DNA from: Arbacia lixula
Lineage: Eukaryota; Echinodermata; Echinoidea; Arbacioida; Arbaciidae
NCBI GenBank assembly: GCA_963669155.1
Contig: OZ022583.1
Location: 16,156,035-16,220,034 of the forward strand
Direction: 5' to 3'
Length of the DNA stretch: 64,000 nt
Position numbers and translations under genes: made by a program. The notes beneath the pieces were generated by a model that was not told the DNA's origin, did not search any database, and was given only the letters and a program-made list of their open reading frames with translations. Below are positions 11,432-22,180 of the stretch, in pieces (position 1 is the first letter of the stretch; each line of letters begins with the position of its first letter).

Positions 11432-11770
11432 ATAATAAGCTCTCAATAACTCAGTATACAGTCCAGTCCCCTGTTCACATCAAAAAGAAAATTCACTTTT
11501 GGTTTAGCTTTAGTATGTTGCCTTATATCATCTTTGATAAGCCTCAGCCTTATCTTCTCTTGCTCTCTGTTATGTGGGTTTAATTTGTGAAGTGTGAATT
11601 TGTGTGTGTGTCCTCTTGATAAGCCCTTAATAACTCAATATACAGCCCAGTGCCCTGTTCCCATAAGAAAGTAACTCCACTCATGGCATAGCTTCAGTAG
11701 GTTGCCTTATCTCCTCTTGCTCTCTGTTTTGTGGGTTTGATTTGTGAAGTATAAATGTGAATGTGTGTGT
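11432..11770. repeat. Tandem duplication, two copies of ~185 bp
   Basis: 11432-11616 and 11617-11770 share, in order, AATAACTCAATATACAG, CCCTGTTC, TTGCCTTAT, CTCTTGCTCTCTGTT and TTTGTGAAG. The second copy runs straight into a TG microsatellite, and the first ends in a short TG run at the same relative place. Confidence 0.75.
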
Positions 11771-11878
11771 GTGTGTGTGTTAATGTGTGTGTATGTGTGT
11801 ATGTATGTATGTGTGTGTGTGTGTGTGAGTGTGTGTGCATGTGTGTGTGTATGTTTGTGTGAGTGGGTGGGGGTGGGG
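11757..11878. repeat. (TG)n microsatellite
   Basis: TG repeats with TATG interruptions, ending in a GGGTGGGGGTGGGG patch. Confidence 0.95.
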
Positions 11879-12080
11879 TGGATGAAGAATATGAGGAATA
11901 GTCAAGCCACTCTCCCATATTTGTGGTATAGAGGTGAAAGCTACTGATTTACATGCAATAGATCGTGGATCCGAGTCTGGCCTGGTTCATACACCTTTGG
12001 ACAACAGGTTATTCTCAAATGCTCTTCCTTCTTCCGTAATCCAAATGCAGTATATGAATACCTGCCAGGATTCATTCCTC

Positions 12081-12230
12081 GGCCACGTTGCATAAAACTC
12101 ACCACGAATGGTAACTCTACCATTAATGGTAATTACCATGGTAACATCGCCAATCAAATTCAAGGTTTCCGTAGAGGTTGCCATTGGTAGCAAATTTACC
12201 ATCAATAGTTATGTTTAATGCAACACGGCC
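12081..12230. mobile_element. MITE, GTTGCAT...ATGCAAC family, copy 1 (subfamily A)
   Basis: Terminal inverted repeats GGCCACGTTGCATAAAAC and TTTAATGCAACACGGCC bound about 150 bases rich in TACCATTAATGGTA palindromes, with a central ATTACCATGGTAAC. Four more copies lie in the window. It has no coding capacity and is presumably moved in trans by an unknown transposase. No target duplication was resolved. Confidence 0.7.
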
Positions 12231-14056
12231 CCTGATCTAATTACTGTGCGAGCTGTAATTGTAGCGAGGGTTGCACATTATTCTGTCAGTGCCCTCTCAT
12301 GCGTTGAGATAGCAAGGCCACACCAAGCTTTGATTGTATGTTTTCTCCCAATCTTTTTGCTCATGTATCATAGTGCAGTAAGGAAGGGGCGTTATTCATT
12401 ATTGGGCAATTCACATGGAAGTTGCCAGGGTTTCAAATGCAAAAAGAACAAATCGTGAAAAAGTCTCCAATGCCTTCATACAGAAGATCAGCTAGCTTCT
12501 AGCGCTGAATACGGCAGCTTGGCTAAGGCCAGCTTAATAATTCTGTGGAACTTGTACGTGGGAAAGTTGATATAATAACTAATTTTTATCATTATAAACC
12601 TACCAATTGTGTAGTATCCAGATATTGTCTTGTCCCTTTTATATCTGAATTGCTCTCGGGCAGAAGAGCACAGGCATAACCTGTAGAATGAACTCAACTC
12701 CACTACGTCCCTGTTCACATCCAGTGGTTAAGCCTTCCAATGTGACGATACAATATGTGATGGGTAACAAATTTGTTGTTAGTTTCTAAGGAGAGGGAGC
12801 GCATTCAGAACAAGATGTTCCAACAGGTTTATGGGGATAGATTGTGAAGTACAGTAACTTTCACCCAAGGAGGTCTGGAGTAAGCGCGGGATAAGCGCGG
12901 TTAACTCACATTAAACGTTTCTGGTTTGCCTTCCTGCTACTCTTCATCCATACCATTACCCCCGGTGCAGCCCGCTGGGCAGCTCCCGGGGAGGAAATGT
13001 TGATGGGTGTGGATCACTGCAGAGGATACAAGTCATGGCGTGGTGAGCTTGTCATGAAACATGTATGAGAGGAAAACAGGGACGAGGAGAGTGCCTGATA
13101 TATTTGGGTGTGTTTTGTCCATCCTGCGTCAGCAAAGAACCACACAAAACAATTCTGCTGCTCGCCTTGTAAGACCAAGGTCTGTTTGATTTCATTTCAA
13201 TCAAACTGTACTGCTTCGTGTACATACTACTGAGCTGAACCTCTCCGGCTTTTTGAAATATACGTACATGTCATTATTATGTGTGGAAGATGAACATGAA
13301 AGGAAACATTCTAGTGATGGTTTGACTAAATTCCGTCAACAGATAAAGAAAGTTATTCATCTTTTACAATTTTAATTTTGTGATGTTACGTTCAAGATGC
13401 TCTCCTATATGTTGTTTGCTGTATGATTCCATAAAACACTCTTTTTCCATTTTTAATGAAGGAATGAATCTTTTTCATAGAAGTATGTGTGTAAAAACCT
13501 GTATCTAATAATAGGTAGAGTGATGCGTATCCTTTTGAGAAAATGGGCACTTTCAAAAAAATTAGTTTACAAAAATATGGAGAGCATTTCGCATGTGATG
13601 TCACAAAATCAAAACTTTAATAAAATTGTAATTTTTTTCATCAAACCTTCACTGATATATGTTTGTGTTTTCATAATAACCAACTGAACTTCAGGTGGAC
13701 TTTCCCTGTAATTTGTAGGTTTTATTGGCATGGATGAAAAAGATGATGTACACTTTCTCATTCACATGCAGACAAACTACATTTCAATTCAAGGTCTGAT
13801 TATTTACCTATGATGTATGATGCATTGATTTCACTTCACGATTTTATTGTGTAACTTCAGCTTGTCCTCACCTGAATTTCCAATAATGATAAGGTGTTGG
13901 TCATATCTTCCATCATGAACATTGATTCAAGCATGAAAGCTGGGCACATAGTTGTTGTTTTAAGTTACAGCGCATCTGAAAATAGAACTCAAATGGATGG
14001 AGTCACCTGCCTCACCAATCTTGATGAACTCTTGCGCCAAATGTAAATCATAATCA

Positions 14057-14057
<1 letters not shown>
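12231..14057. other. Long non-coding stretch with a possible retrotransposon remnant
   Basis: No supported gene. A GC-rich patch near 12955-13000 can form a small CCCGG hairpin. A 19-codon frame at 13124-13186 resembles L2/CR1 reverse transcriptase and is listed separately. The rest is unremarkable. Confidence 0.45.
13124..13186 (+). pseudogene. Possible L2/CR1 reverse-transcriptase scrap
   Basis: The + frame reads LRQQRTTQNNSAARLVRPR before drifting into a stop. L2/CR1-type retrotransposons have a conserved block of the form LQR-QN-AARL just after LDYCNSLLYG (the same block is intact on the minus strand near 45060). Only about 19 codons match in pattern, so chance is a real alternative. Confidence 0.25.
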
Positions 14058-14058
<1 letters not shown>

Positions 14059-14095
<37 letters not shown>

Positions 14096-14101
14096 TGAGT
14101 G
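14059..14101. repeat. (TG)n microsatellite
   Basis: About 17 TG units followed by GAGTGAGT. Confidence 0.95.
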
Positions 14102-14491
14102 TATTGACCTAGCTTACGTGTACTTCACAGTTCTCAGACAGTCTATCAAAAATCAATAAGTCATCACACAGGCGAAACCCAAATATTGTGATTGAAGTAG
14201 GTCAAATCAGAGGGGGCTAATTTGTTTGTGTAAAGGCTTCTTCAAGCCATTGCCCCACAAGGGGACGAAAAAACTGTGGCTCAGGGCTATTGAGTCCTGG
14301 CAATGCAGAAAAGAGCGTCAAAAATAACAAATCAGGCCATGAATACAAATGTTTTTTTCCCCTTCATAGAGTTAAATGCAAAATGGTTCAGCTTGTTCCT
14401 TTCATGGAAACAGGCTTGAAATGAAGCTCCGCAAGTAAATATTTGTTTATTTTCCCCCTGCTACACCACCCTATGAGTGCTGTGTTCAAGA
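14102..14491. other. Non-coding stretch, nothing recognised
   Basis: No gene or repeat structure identified. Confidence 0.4.
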
Positions 14492-14661
14492 CCCTGTTGC
14501 ATAAAACTTACCATTGATGGTTACCGGTACATGTACTTTGCTTCCAATGACAACTTATGTATATGGAAACCTTAAATTTGATTGGCTGTCAGGCGATGTT
14601 GCCATGGTAGTTACCATTAAGGGCAGAGTTACCATTAATGGTAAGTTTTATGCAACGGGGC
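14492..14661. mobile_element. MITE, GTTGCAT...ATGCAAC family, copy 2 (subfamily A)
   Basis: Ends CCCTGTTGCATAAAACTTAC and GTAAGTTTTATGCAACGGGG are reverse complements. The interior has GTTGCCATGGTAGTTACC and TTACCATTAATGGTAA. This is one of the best-preserved A copies, with ACATGTAC inserted near the left end. Confidence 0.8.
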
Positions 14662-16101
14662 TCTGATCTAAAGAATAGAAATCCAAACTGAATACAGTTG
14701 CAATGTACTACTACTATTTTTTAAAGCCAGTTATGATTTTACTAAGAGTTTGGCAACATGGGCTTTTTGTCATGAATTCTGTGGGTATTCATACTGTTTG
14801 TTAATTGTTTGCACTAAGCTTAACATGTACTTACCAATGATGACAAGTTGATATAAAGGGTAAAATTAAAATCAAATTAAGCAGATGCCTATCCATATAC
14901 CAAAAGCAGTAATGAATATTGCACATTAATTGCAGTGGACGTTTATGTTAATAAAGCTTTGAAGGACAAAAAATTAATCCAATATTGAGGGCTTCAGAGA
15001 GCAGTGATGATTATAAGGTAGCTTTAAAATGGTGTGCTATTTGCACTGCTTTGCCAGAGGGGAAAGTGCTGATTTGAATAGATGGAGCCATCTTCATCAG
15101 CGCAAATGCACTCTGGAAAATTTCCTGAGTTAGCATCTCGGGAAGATTTCAATAGTTTGCTAAACCTCCTCTGGCTACTAGCTGGTATGAACACAGCAAA
15201 CTGCATTGTTCAGCACAATGTGCACCAACAACAGTTACAAGTCTTTGGATGTGTTCACACTGGAATGGTTTGTTCACATAAATATCCAGGGGCTCTGCCA
15301 CTTCACCACAGTTCAAGAACCCTCTAAAAGCTCAACAAAAGTTGTTTATATGCCAAGCGGAAGCAGCCAACTGCTTACGCGTGAACATACTTTCATCAGC
15401 TTCGACTTGGCTGGGATAAAATTGCCTGCATCGGATACAGTTTTTTGGCAACTTAAAGATCATCTTTCCTAAAGTGGTCTCATCGTGCCATTTTTGCATC
15501 TTGATTGTAATGAAGACCCGGCGGGAGTCGAGGAGCCTGATTCGTATTGATTGCGAGAACAGACCTCGGGTGGCTGGGGAGCGCTGCATCCGCCACCTAA
15601 TTGCTCTGCCGTAATGCCTTACACAAATACAGATAAGGTGGGACTGGGGTTATCGATCGATTGCTCCCTCCTTGCTGAATTATTCAAGGAGGAGGGCATC
15701 GTGAGATATTATCGCTCATAAGTGACGCAGGAGTGAGTTATGACCGGATTCAGCTAATGATGCGTCTGACCTGCATCTTGAAGAGGTGGAGGGAATCCTT
15801 GTGAGGGTTGTACATTCTCCCCCGAAAGGAGAGTGGTGTAACAGTATGATTCTGCAGAATGTTTGAGGTATGTGCTGCTTCTTCTGATATTCATGGTGTT
15901 CATGAACATTAGATCTAGAGGGCTAGATTCTTGCTTTTGTGAGTGTTTGTTATCATCTTGCTTAAGAGTAAATTGTGGTTTTTGTTTTGGTTCTTGTGTT
16001 CTTTGTTTTGCTTCTCCTGTCTCCTTTTCTTTTACTTTTTCCTTTTCTTTTTGAGACTCTGTGTATTCCCCATGCTGCTCTATGTGTATCACTTTATCTT
16101 C

Positions 16102-16106
<5 letters not shown>
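14662..16106. other. Non-coding stretch with a complex, non-repetitive block at 15480-15790
   Basis: No coding exon could be supported, though loosely open frames occur at 15082-15472. The 15480-15790 block is higher in GC and complexity than its surroundings. It has homeodomain-like TAAT cores and a GATA site (CAGATAAGG), so it is worth a conservation check as a cis-regulatory module. Confidence 0.35.

Positions 16107-16143
<37 letters not shown>
16107..16143. repeat. (CT)n microsatellite
   Basis: About 18 CT units, preceded by a T/C-rich run from about 15965. Confidence 0.95.
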
Positions 16144-16147
<4 letters not shown>

Positions 16148-16730
16148 ATTTCCCTTCTCTATATATACTTGAACAAAAAAATAAGTCCCTCCTCCCCGAG
16201 CACTTTTCCATATATTCCAAAACATGAACACCATATTTGATCATTTAAACAGCAGTGAATGTGGAATTTTCTTCCACACAAGATGACTGGTATGTGTCCG
16301 CCAGTTGTTAAAATCATTGCCGGTGCGAAATCATGTATTTGTGGAAAAAGGTGTGAAAAACAATCTTCTCAAATATTAAGAGAATTACGCACACTTTTGA
16401 ACTCGCAAGCGTCAATTCATTGCACGTTGCTCTATGTGTTACCTTTAGTAAGCATCACAATAGATGGAATTTGTCAATAATTGATAGGTCTACCATCTGC
16501 TGTCATCCCCTCCCAGCTCCTCTTCAGCATACTGTCGATCAAACTTTGTAAGTCTAGGTTGGCTCCAGCCATATATATGCAAAATGTGCTGGAATTCACT
16601 GCGATGCTTATTTAAAGTAAAACATAGAATAACATGCAATAAATAGTGCTTGCAAGTCCACAGACATGCATGATTCCGTTGTTATTAATTTCATTTCATT
16701 TTATTGTAATGTGTATCTTGTGCCATTAGT
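16144..16730. other. Non-coding stretch, nothing recognised
   Basis: An open frame of 73 codons (16259-16480) is cysteine-containing but matches nothing I recognise. Confidence 0.4.
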
Positions 16731-16862
16731 CATTATTCCGCTAAGATATCACAATCCTCTTCTTGTAATATTCATCATTCCTGAGAAGTGTCGCGATCAT
16801 CCTCTCCAAGAAATATTCATTATTCCGCTGAAGTATCGGGATAATCCTCTCCTCCTGAAGCC
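16731..16862. repeat. Tandem repeat, ~43-bp unit, three copies
   Basis: CATTATTCCGCT(A/G)A, CATCATTCCTGAGA and CATTATTCCGCTGA start units at 16731, 16773 and 16818. Each continues with a diverged ...TATC...ATCCTCT... segment. Confidence 0.7.
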
Positions 16863-17774
16863 GTGCTGATATCATCAGAGAGTACCGTTGGGATATGTTT
16901 ACAAAGAAGCGATTTCCTGTTAATGCTTGCTACCTCTAGCTTGTCGAAGTGCTTTTGTGCAGCAGCAAAGCAAAGAAATCACTCCTTGGAGCAATTTTCT
17001 CAAAATCCGTTAGAGTCTTCTCCTCACATAATAATATACAAGGGGCTCGTGACAATTTCATGATGAAAGGGATGCTGTAATAACAAAAAGCTTCTCACTG
17101 GGTATAATGCAGAATCCAGGGTTTCCTTTTCATAATATCAAGCTTGAAAATTCCCCTTCCCCCCCTAAAAAAATAAAAAAAATAAATAAAAAGGAACTAA
17201 AAAAAGGGCATCGTGGGATTGGAGTAATGAAGTAATTTCTGCTCTGCAGCATATTGCTTCAGTGTTAACATTCCCTTAGCATGCTTGGCATAGAAGAGCA
17301 ATTAAAAAGCTGTAAGATTGTGTCCTTGAAGCCTATTTTATAAAAAAAAAATGTGTGCAGGTTTTTTTATCGAAATTGCCACAGAATCTCCCCCATACGA
17401 AATCCAATTGACAAAATCAAATGGCAAATTTGCTGAGGTAGAATTTCATCCACTCATAGTTATATTTAATTTGAGCTTAGATAGAAGAAAAACCGTGTGA
17501 TAATACCATAACATCGCACAAACATAGAAAAGAAATGACAAAATCATGATTTTTCGTATTTTCATTAATTGTAATGTATGATTACTCAAAATATGTTCAA
17601 ACTATGAATATAAACCTGTTCATGTTGATTTGTGGCACAATGTGCAATGGTGAGAGCATGCTAATTAAAGCTCTGTGCTTGGACTGTGAGGTGATATGTA
17701 CTGCATTATTTATATATGTGCTACTGTTATCTGCTGTAGATGTGAAGCCCCTGACACTAATTTTTTTCAGAATT
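16863..17774. other. Non-coding stretch with A-rich patches
   Basis: An A/AATA-rich patch lies at 17165-17205. No gene or larger repeat was seen. Confidence 0.4.
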
Positions 17775-18108
17775 TTTGCGATCACTATATTATGAGGAGG
17801 TTTTGGGCAGGCCATCAGAAACCTAAAGCCTAGAGACCGGAGACCACTGTGAGCTATGGTCCGCACCAGTCCGCTCTACAGTGCATGCATTCAATGGGAG
17901 CAATGCACACATCACGCACTGACAGGGACGGTACGATTATGAATGTTGACTATATGGTCGGTGCATTTCTAACATAAACAAGCTTTTCACTTTTCCAGAA
18001 AATGTTTGTGAAGTTGCGACTGTGAAATTTCATACACATCATTATTAGGGTATACTTCTTATTCCTGCCGATTTTCATGACTTTTGCCAAAGGGATACCC
18101 TGTCTTTT
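17775..18108. mobile_element. MITE, GACAGGGTGTCC family, 5'-truncated copy
   Basis: It aligns with the right three-quarters of the full element at 60773-61209. Shared landmarks are GAGGTTTTGGGC, AGAAACCTA, GAGCAATGC/GAGCAGAGC, GATTATGAATGTT, ATAAACAAGC and a right end of GATACCCTGTCTT. The left inverted repeat is absent. Confidence 0.75.
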
Positions 18109-18918
18109 ATGGTTACAAGTAAATCAGTGGGTTAAGTCATTCAACCCTGTTTCCAATGACGTGTGCATTTCACGGTCTTGCCATACCCGCTTTCTGGACA
18201 TCGATTCTCGGCAGATGCAGGGGTGATTAGGTATGCGCTGAGAGGGGTAGCCAAAAGAGGCAGAAAGAGACTGGAAAAGGTCAAATTTGTAATTTGTAGG
18301 TCAAGGGTATGGGAGCCAAGTGTTGGAATGAAATCAATCATTTTGCACTGCATGCTCCCTCTGTATCTCCCATCTATGGTGCGTCCCTCCCTTCCACTGC
18401 AAAAATGAGGGTCGATTTATATCAACCCATCCAACTCCCCCCCCCCCCCCATCCAATTCCCACTACTATAAGCATGGCAACGACTCTTAAAATATATTGA
18501 ATGAAGTCTAGATTTGATACTTTGATATTGGAGTTTAAATGAAGTCTATATTTAATACTTTGATACTGGAGGATAGATCAAGTCTGACTGCAAGAAATTA
18601 CCAGCAAAATTTGCAGAACAGTTAATCTATTCAGGACCAAGGACCACTAATATGTGGCTTGGGCTATGGCATTTAATGACAATTTGCTTGTGGTGGTAAT
18701 TTAAGAATACAACAAAAGAATTTTCTCTCCCAAATTAACCTCTTTTAGTCATTTAGTGATAACACCTTTATAATGCATTATAAAAGCATAATTGATGTAA
18801 AATGATCGCTAAAATGATATAGCTATTGCAATCAAACAAAACTGTGACCCGTGATGACAGTTATAATCTTTATCACTGCTATCCATTACCACCCAGCTGG
18901 TAAAGGCAGGAAAGAAGT
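18109..18918. other. Non-coding stretch with a C run
   Basis: A C run of about 14 lies near 18437. Two short related segments, TTTGATACTTTGATA and TTTAATACTTTGATA, sit 39 bases apart at 18513-18570. No gene. Confidence 0.4.
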
Positions 18919-19218
18919 CCCCCCCTCATTCCCCCCTCATTCCTTTCTCATTCCCCCTCTCTTCCACTCTCCCCCTCTCTACCCCTCTCTCCCCCTCTCT
19001 CCCCCTGTCTCTCCCCTCTCTCCCCCCTCTCCCCCCTCTCCCCCCTCTCCCCCCTCTCCCCCCTCTCCCCCCTCTCCCCCCCTCTCCCCCCCTCTCTCCC
19101 CCCTCTCTCCACCCTCTCCCCCCCTCTCTCCCCCCTCTCTCCACCCTCTCTCCCCCTCTTCCCCTCTCTCTCCCCCTCTCTCTCCCTTGCTCCCCTCTCT
19201 CCCTCCACCCCTCTCTCA
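18919..19218. repeat. CCCCTCT-rich pyrimidine tract
   Basis: About 300 bases of almost pure C/T built on CTCTCCCCC. Long open frames in several phases on both strands are by-products. The homopurine-homopyrimidine mirror character could favour triplex structure. Confidence 0.95.
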
Positions 19219-21332
19219 ATATCAACACTCTCCACGTTGCCTTTTCATGTCTCCCCCCTACAAATCCAATTGGATTTATTGGCAAACTGTTTATACAAGA
19301 GTATTCCCCCTCCCTGGTGACATACAATATTGATTACTCAAACAAGACAAGACTACCGGGATCACTTTTGTGGAATTGAAATATCGCACGATCGGAGCCT
19401 GCTTCAGATCTCCTGGGGGAACGAAGATCTGCTCAGAGTACACTACATGCAGTATGTGTTAGAGATGATTCTGAGATGAAGTTGGTTGTAGGATGTTGGT
19501 GTCTGCTAACCCCTCCTCTCCCAGACAAAACACTGCTGGAGGCCCATTATCACAGAAGTTCAATGGGTGAATCCATAGTGGAAACTGGTCATTTTGTGGA
19601 ACCATCACTTCCCGGATTGCTGGTTGTCGCCAATGGCGGTGGTTTTTAATTTCTATGAATTGCCTTTGATGACTTGCGCCAAAATGTGCATCAACATGCC
19701 TTCTTCCATTTGCACAAATTCCTATTACAAATTGGATTGTGTTTGAGGCGAGTGAACATCATCATCTTTATTATGGTGTGAGGTGCAATCCATTTAGCGC
19801 AAAGCGAATATATTACCATTGAGCAATTTTCATGCTCGCTTGGCAACCAATAAGAATAGGGTTCAGTGAAATGGTGTCTTCAAAAATGCAATAAAAATTG
19901 AAAGTGTAATGCAGAATAATAAAGAGAGAATAAGTAGGGTAAGATATACATTACATCGAAAATGGTAACTAGGACGGGTATAATAGGCCTATGACTAGTG
20001 AAAAAATTCATCTGTGTAAATCGGGGAATTACGATCTGATAAACTCCATCTGTATGCATCTATTAGCATGTTTGCCATACTTAAACTCTGTTGGAATAAT
20101 CAAATGTGCACAGTAATATCATGTCACTTCAAAATGATTAATCTTTAGTTTGATCTTCAAACAAAGGGAATAAATACGAACTAAAAGTACTTCTCATTTA
20201 CAATTCGCTTGTTCTGGGCCTTAGCTTTGCACACCACAAATGTTGTCATATTCTTGGATGTATTTTTTTTTCTTTTCGGTGAAGTGAAATACCCCCAACA
20301 TATCAAGGAAACGTGTCATTTTACTGTGGAATTGATTGTCTATTCCCTCATTTTGACTAGATTCAGTGAACACAGGATTCATACAGATATTTATAGAAGT
20401 ACAAATGATCAAACACTTGCTACTTTGGAGTATCAAAGGATGGAAAGCCAAAGAATGGGCTTTATAAAAAAAAAATAAAAAAAGATGGCAGCAGCCGCTC
20501 AGAAGTGACATGATAGGGTGCTTAGAACGCACACAGAGAGCGTGATACCGGCTGCTGGCTCTCACTTTAACGCAGCTTAGATTTCCTCTTGGCACGAATA
20601 CATTTTAACTGCCTGCTACATGTAGGTGTTACTTTGGGTGGGATTGTGGAGAGCATGCTAGTAAATTGATACTTTGTTTGCAATCCACTTCAGGGGCTCA
20701 TTTGCACAGTATGGTCTGTCTTACCATTTTCGGCCTATCCAGAAACACAAGTAAACACACCAAATACAGTGTTTTTATGAGTGACTGCAGATGGGTTTGT
20801 CTTTATATTTTCTTCCTAACCAGTTACAAGAAAAGATGAACTAAAAAGGGAGATAAGGGACCTTCCAGTTTAACTGTGGATGGTTTTGCATTGTGCTGTT
20901 TGGAATGTGAAGATTGACAAGTGCACACAACCACCATTCTTTTGAGGGGGAAATAATCTCACTGGGTCGTTATATTTGTAGGATGGGATCTTCTAAATAA
21001 TGCAGATTATCAATTTGAATATAAGACTGCAACATTTTAGGCAATTCATGATTTGGGGAATTGCAAATTCCTACATTTTGACCTTCTTATCAAAAGTAAT
21101 ATTCTGGTTTGAATGTAAAAAAAATAGAGGAATTCCTCCCTGTACTCCATACAATATCTCCACATTACAAACGTTGTCTGCCAGAACAACTCTAGAACGT
21201 CCATTTTCAGAGTTTGTCAGATTCGATTAGCTTTGCGCTCACTACCTCTTTGGTACTCTAATTGTTGTGACTCTGCATTCCTCCTCGCCTTTCCAAACAC
21301 AACAGCCAGACGTGATGGTGTTTGAATGACTG
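19219..21332. other. Long non-coding stretch, nothing recognised
   Basis: Open frames up to 124 codons (20221-20595, minus) have no recognisable translation. No inverted or tandem repeat was identified. Confidence 0.4.
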
Positions 21333-22055
21333 CCCATCCAGCGCCTCTTTCATACACAGTTTAAATATTGTATTCAAAGCATATTGCTGTAGGAAGTAAG
21401 TGTTATCAAAATGAGCTGTGCATCCCATCCAGCACCTCTTCATACACAGTTTAAGCATTGTATTCAAAGAGTGATGGTGTATGAAGCATGTGTGTTATCT
21501 TAATGAGCCAATGCATCCCATTCAGTGCCTCTTTCATACACAGTGTTGGTATTATATTCAACTTGTGACTCTGTGGGAAGCATGTGTGTTGTCAAATGCG
21601 CTGCACATCCCATCCAGCACCTCTTTCATATACAATTTGAATGTTACATTCAAATCATGACTCTGTATGAAAGAAGCATGTGTTTATATGAAAATGAGCT
21701 GTGCATCTCATCCAGCACCTCTGTCATTAAGAGTTTAAGCATTGTATTCAAATCGTGATGCTGTAAGAAGCATCTATGTTGTCGAAATAAGCTGTGCATC
21801 CCAGCCGGTGCCTCTTTCATACACAGTTAAAGCATTGTATTAAAAGTGTGACTTTGTAAAAAGTATGTGTTTATATGGAAATGAACAGTGCATCTCATCC
21901 AGTGCCCCTTTCATACACAGTTTATGCATTGTATTCAAATGTAATGCTATAGGAAGCATGTATGCCATCAAAATGAGCTGTGCATCTTATCCAGCACCTC
22001 TTCCACACACAGTTTAAGTGTCGTACTCTAAGTGCGATGCTGTAGGAAGCATCAC
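21333..22055. repeat. Minisatellite, ~93-bp unit, eight copies
   Basis: Units start with C(C/T)CATCCAG at 21333, 21424, 21517, 21609, 21707, 21800, 21894 and 21987, so the period is 91-98. Each unit runs through CACCTCTTTCATACACAG, TTTAAGCATTGTATTCAAA, GTGATGCTGTA, GGAAGCATGTGT and AAAATGAGCTGTGCATC. Copies differ at 10-25% of positions, indicating an old array. The unit length is not fixed as a multiple of three, which argues against a coding repeat. Confidence 0.9.
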
Positions 22056-22148
22056 ACTTGATCCAGTCACTGGGGTAATCATGCAGTACCCTCATGAAAA
22101 TTAGTGTTCTCACTGATGTGGCTACTCTGTGTAAATACAATGGTTTGT

Positions 22149-22180
22149 TTAGATTAGATTAGTTTATTTCAATTAATCAA
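22149..22180. repeat. Possible retroelement 3' tail (minus orientation)
   Basis: TTAGATTAGATTAG followed by TTTATTTCAATTAATCAAA. Short tandem pentamers next to TTTATT recur at 30005 and 58932 and look like the microsatellite tails of L2/CR1-type or tRNA-like SINE elements read in reverse. Weak evidence. Confidence 0.3.

Noticed and set aside
18851..19333. 160-codon Pro/Ser-rich frame
   Set aside because: Encoded by a CCCCTCT tract. The opposing strand is equally open.
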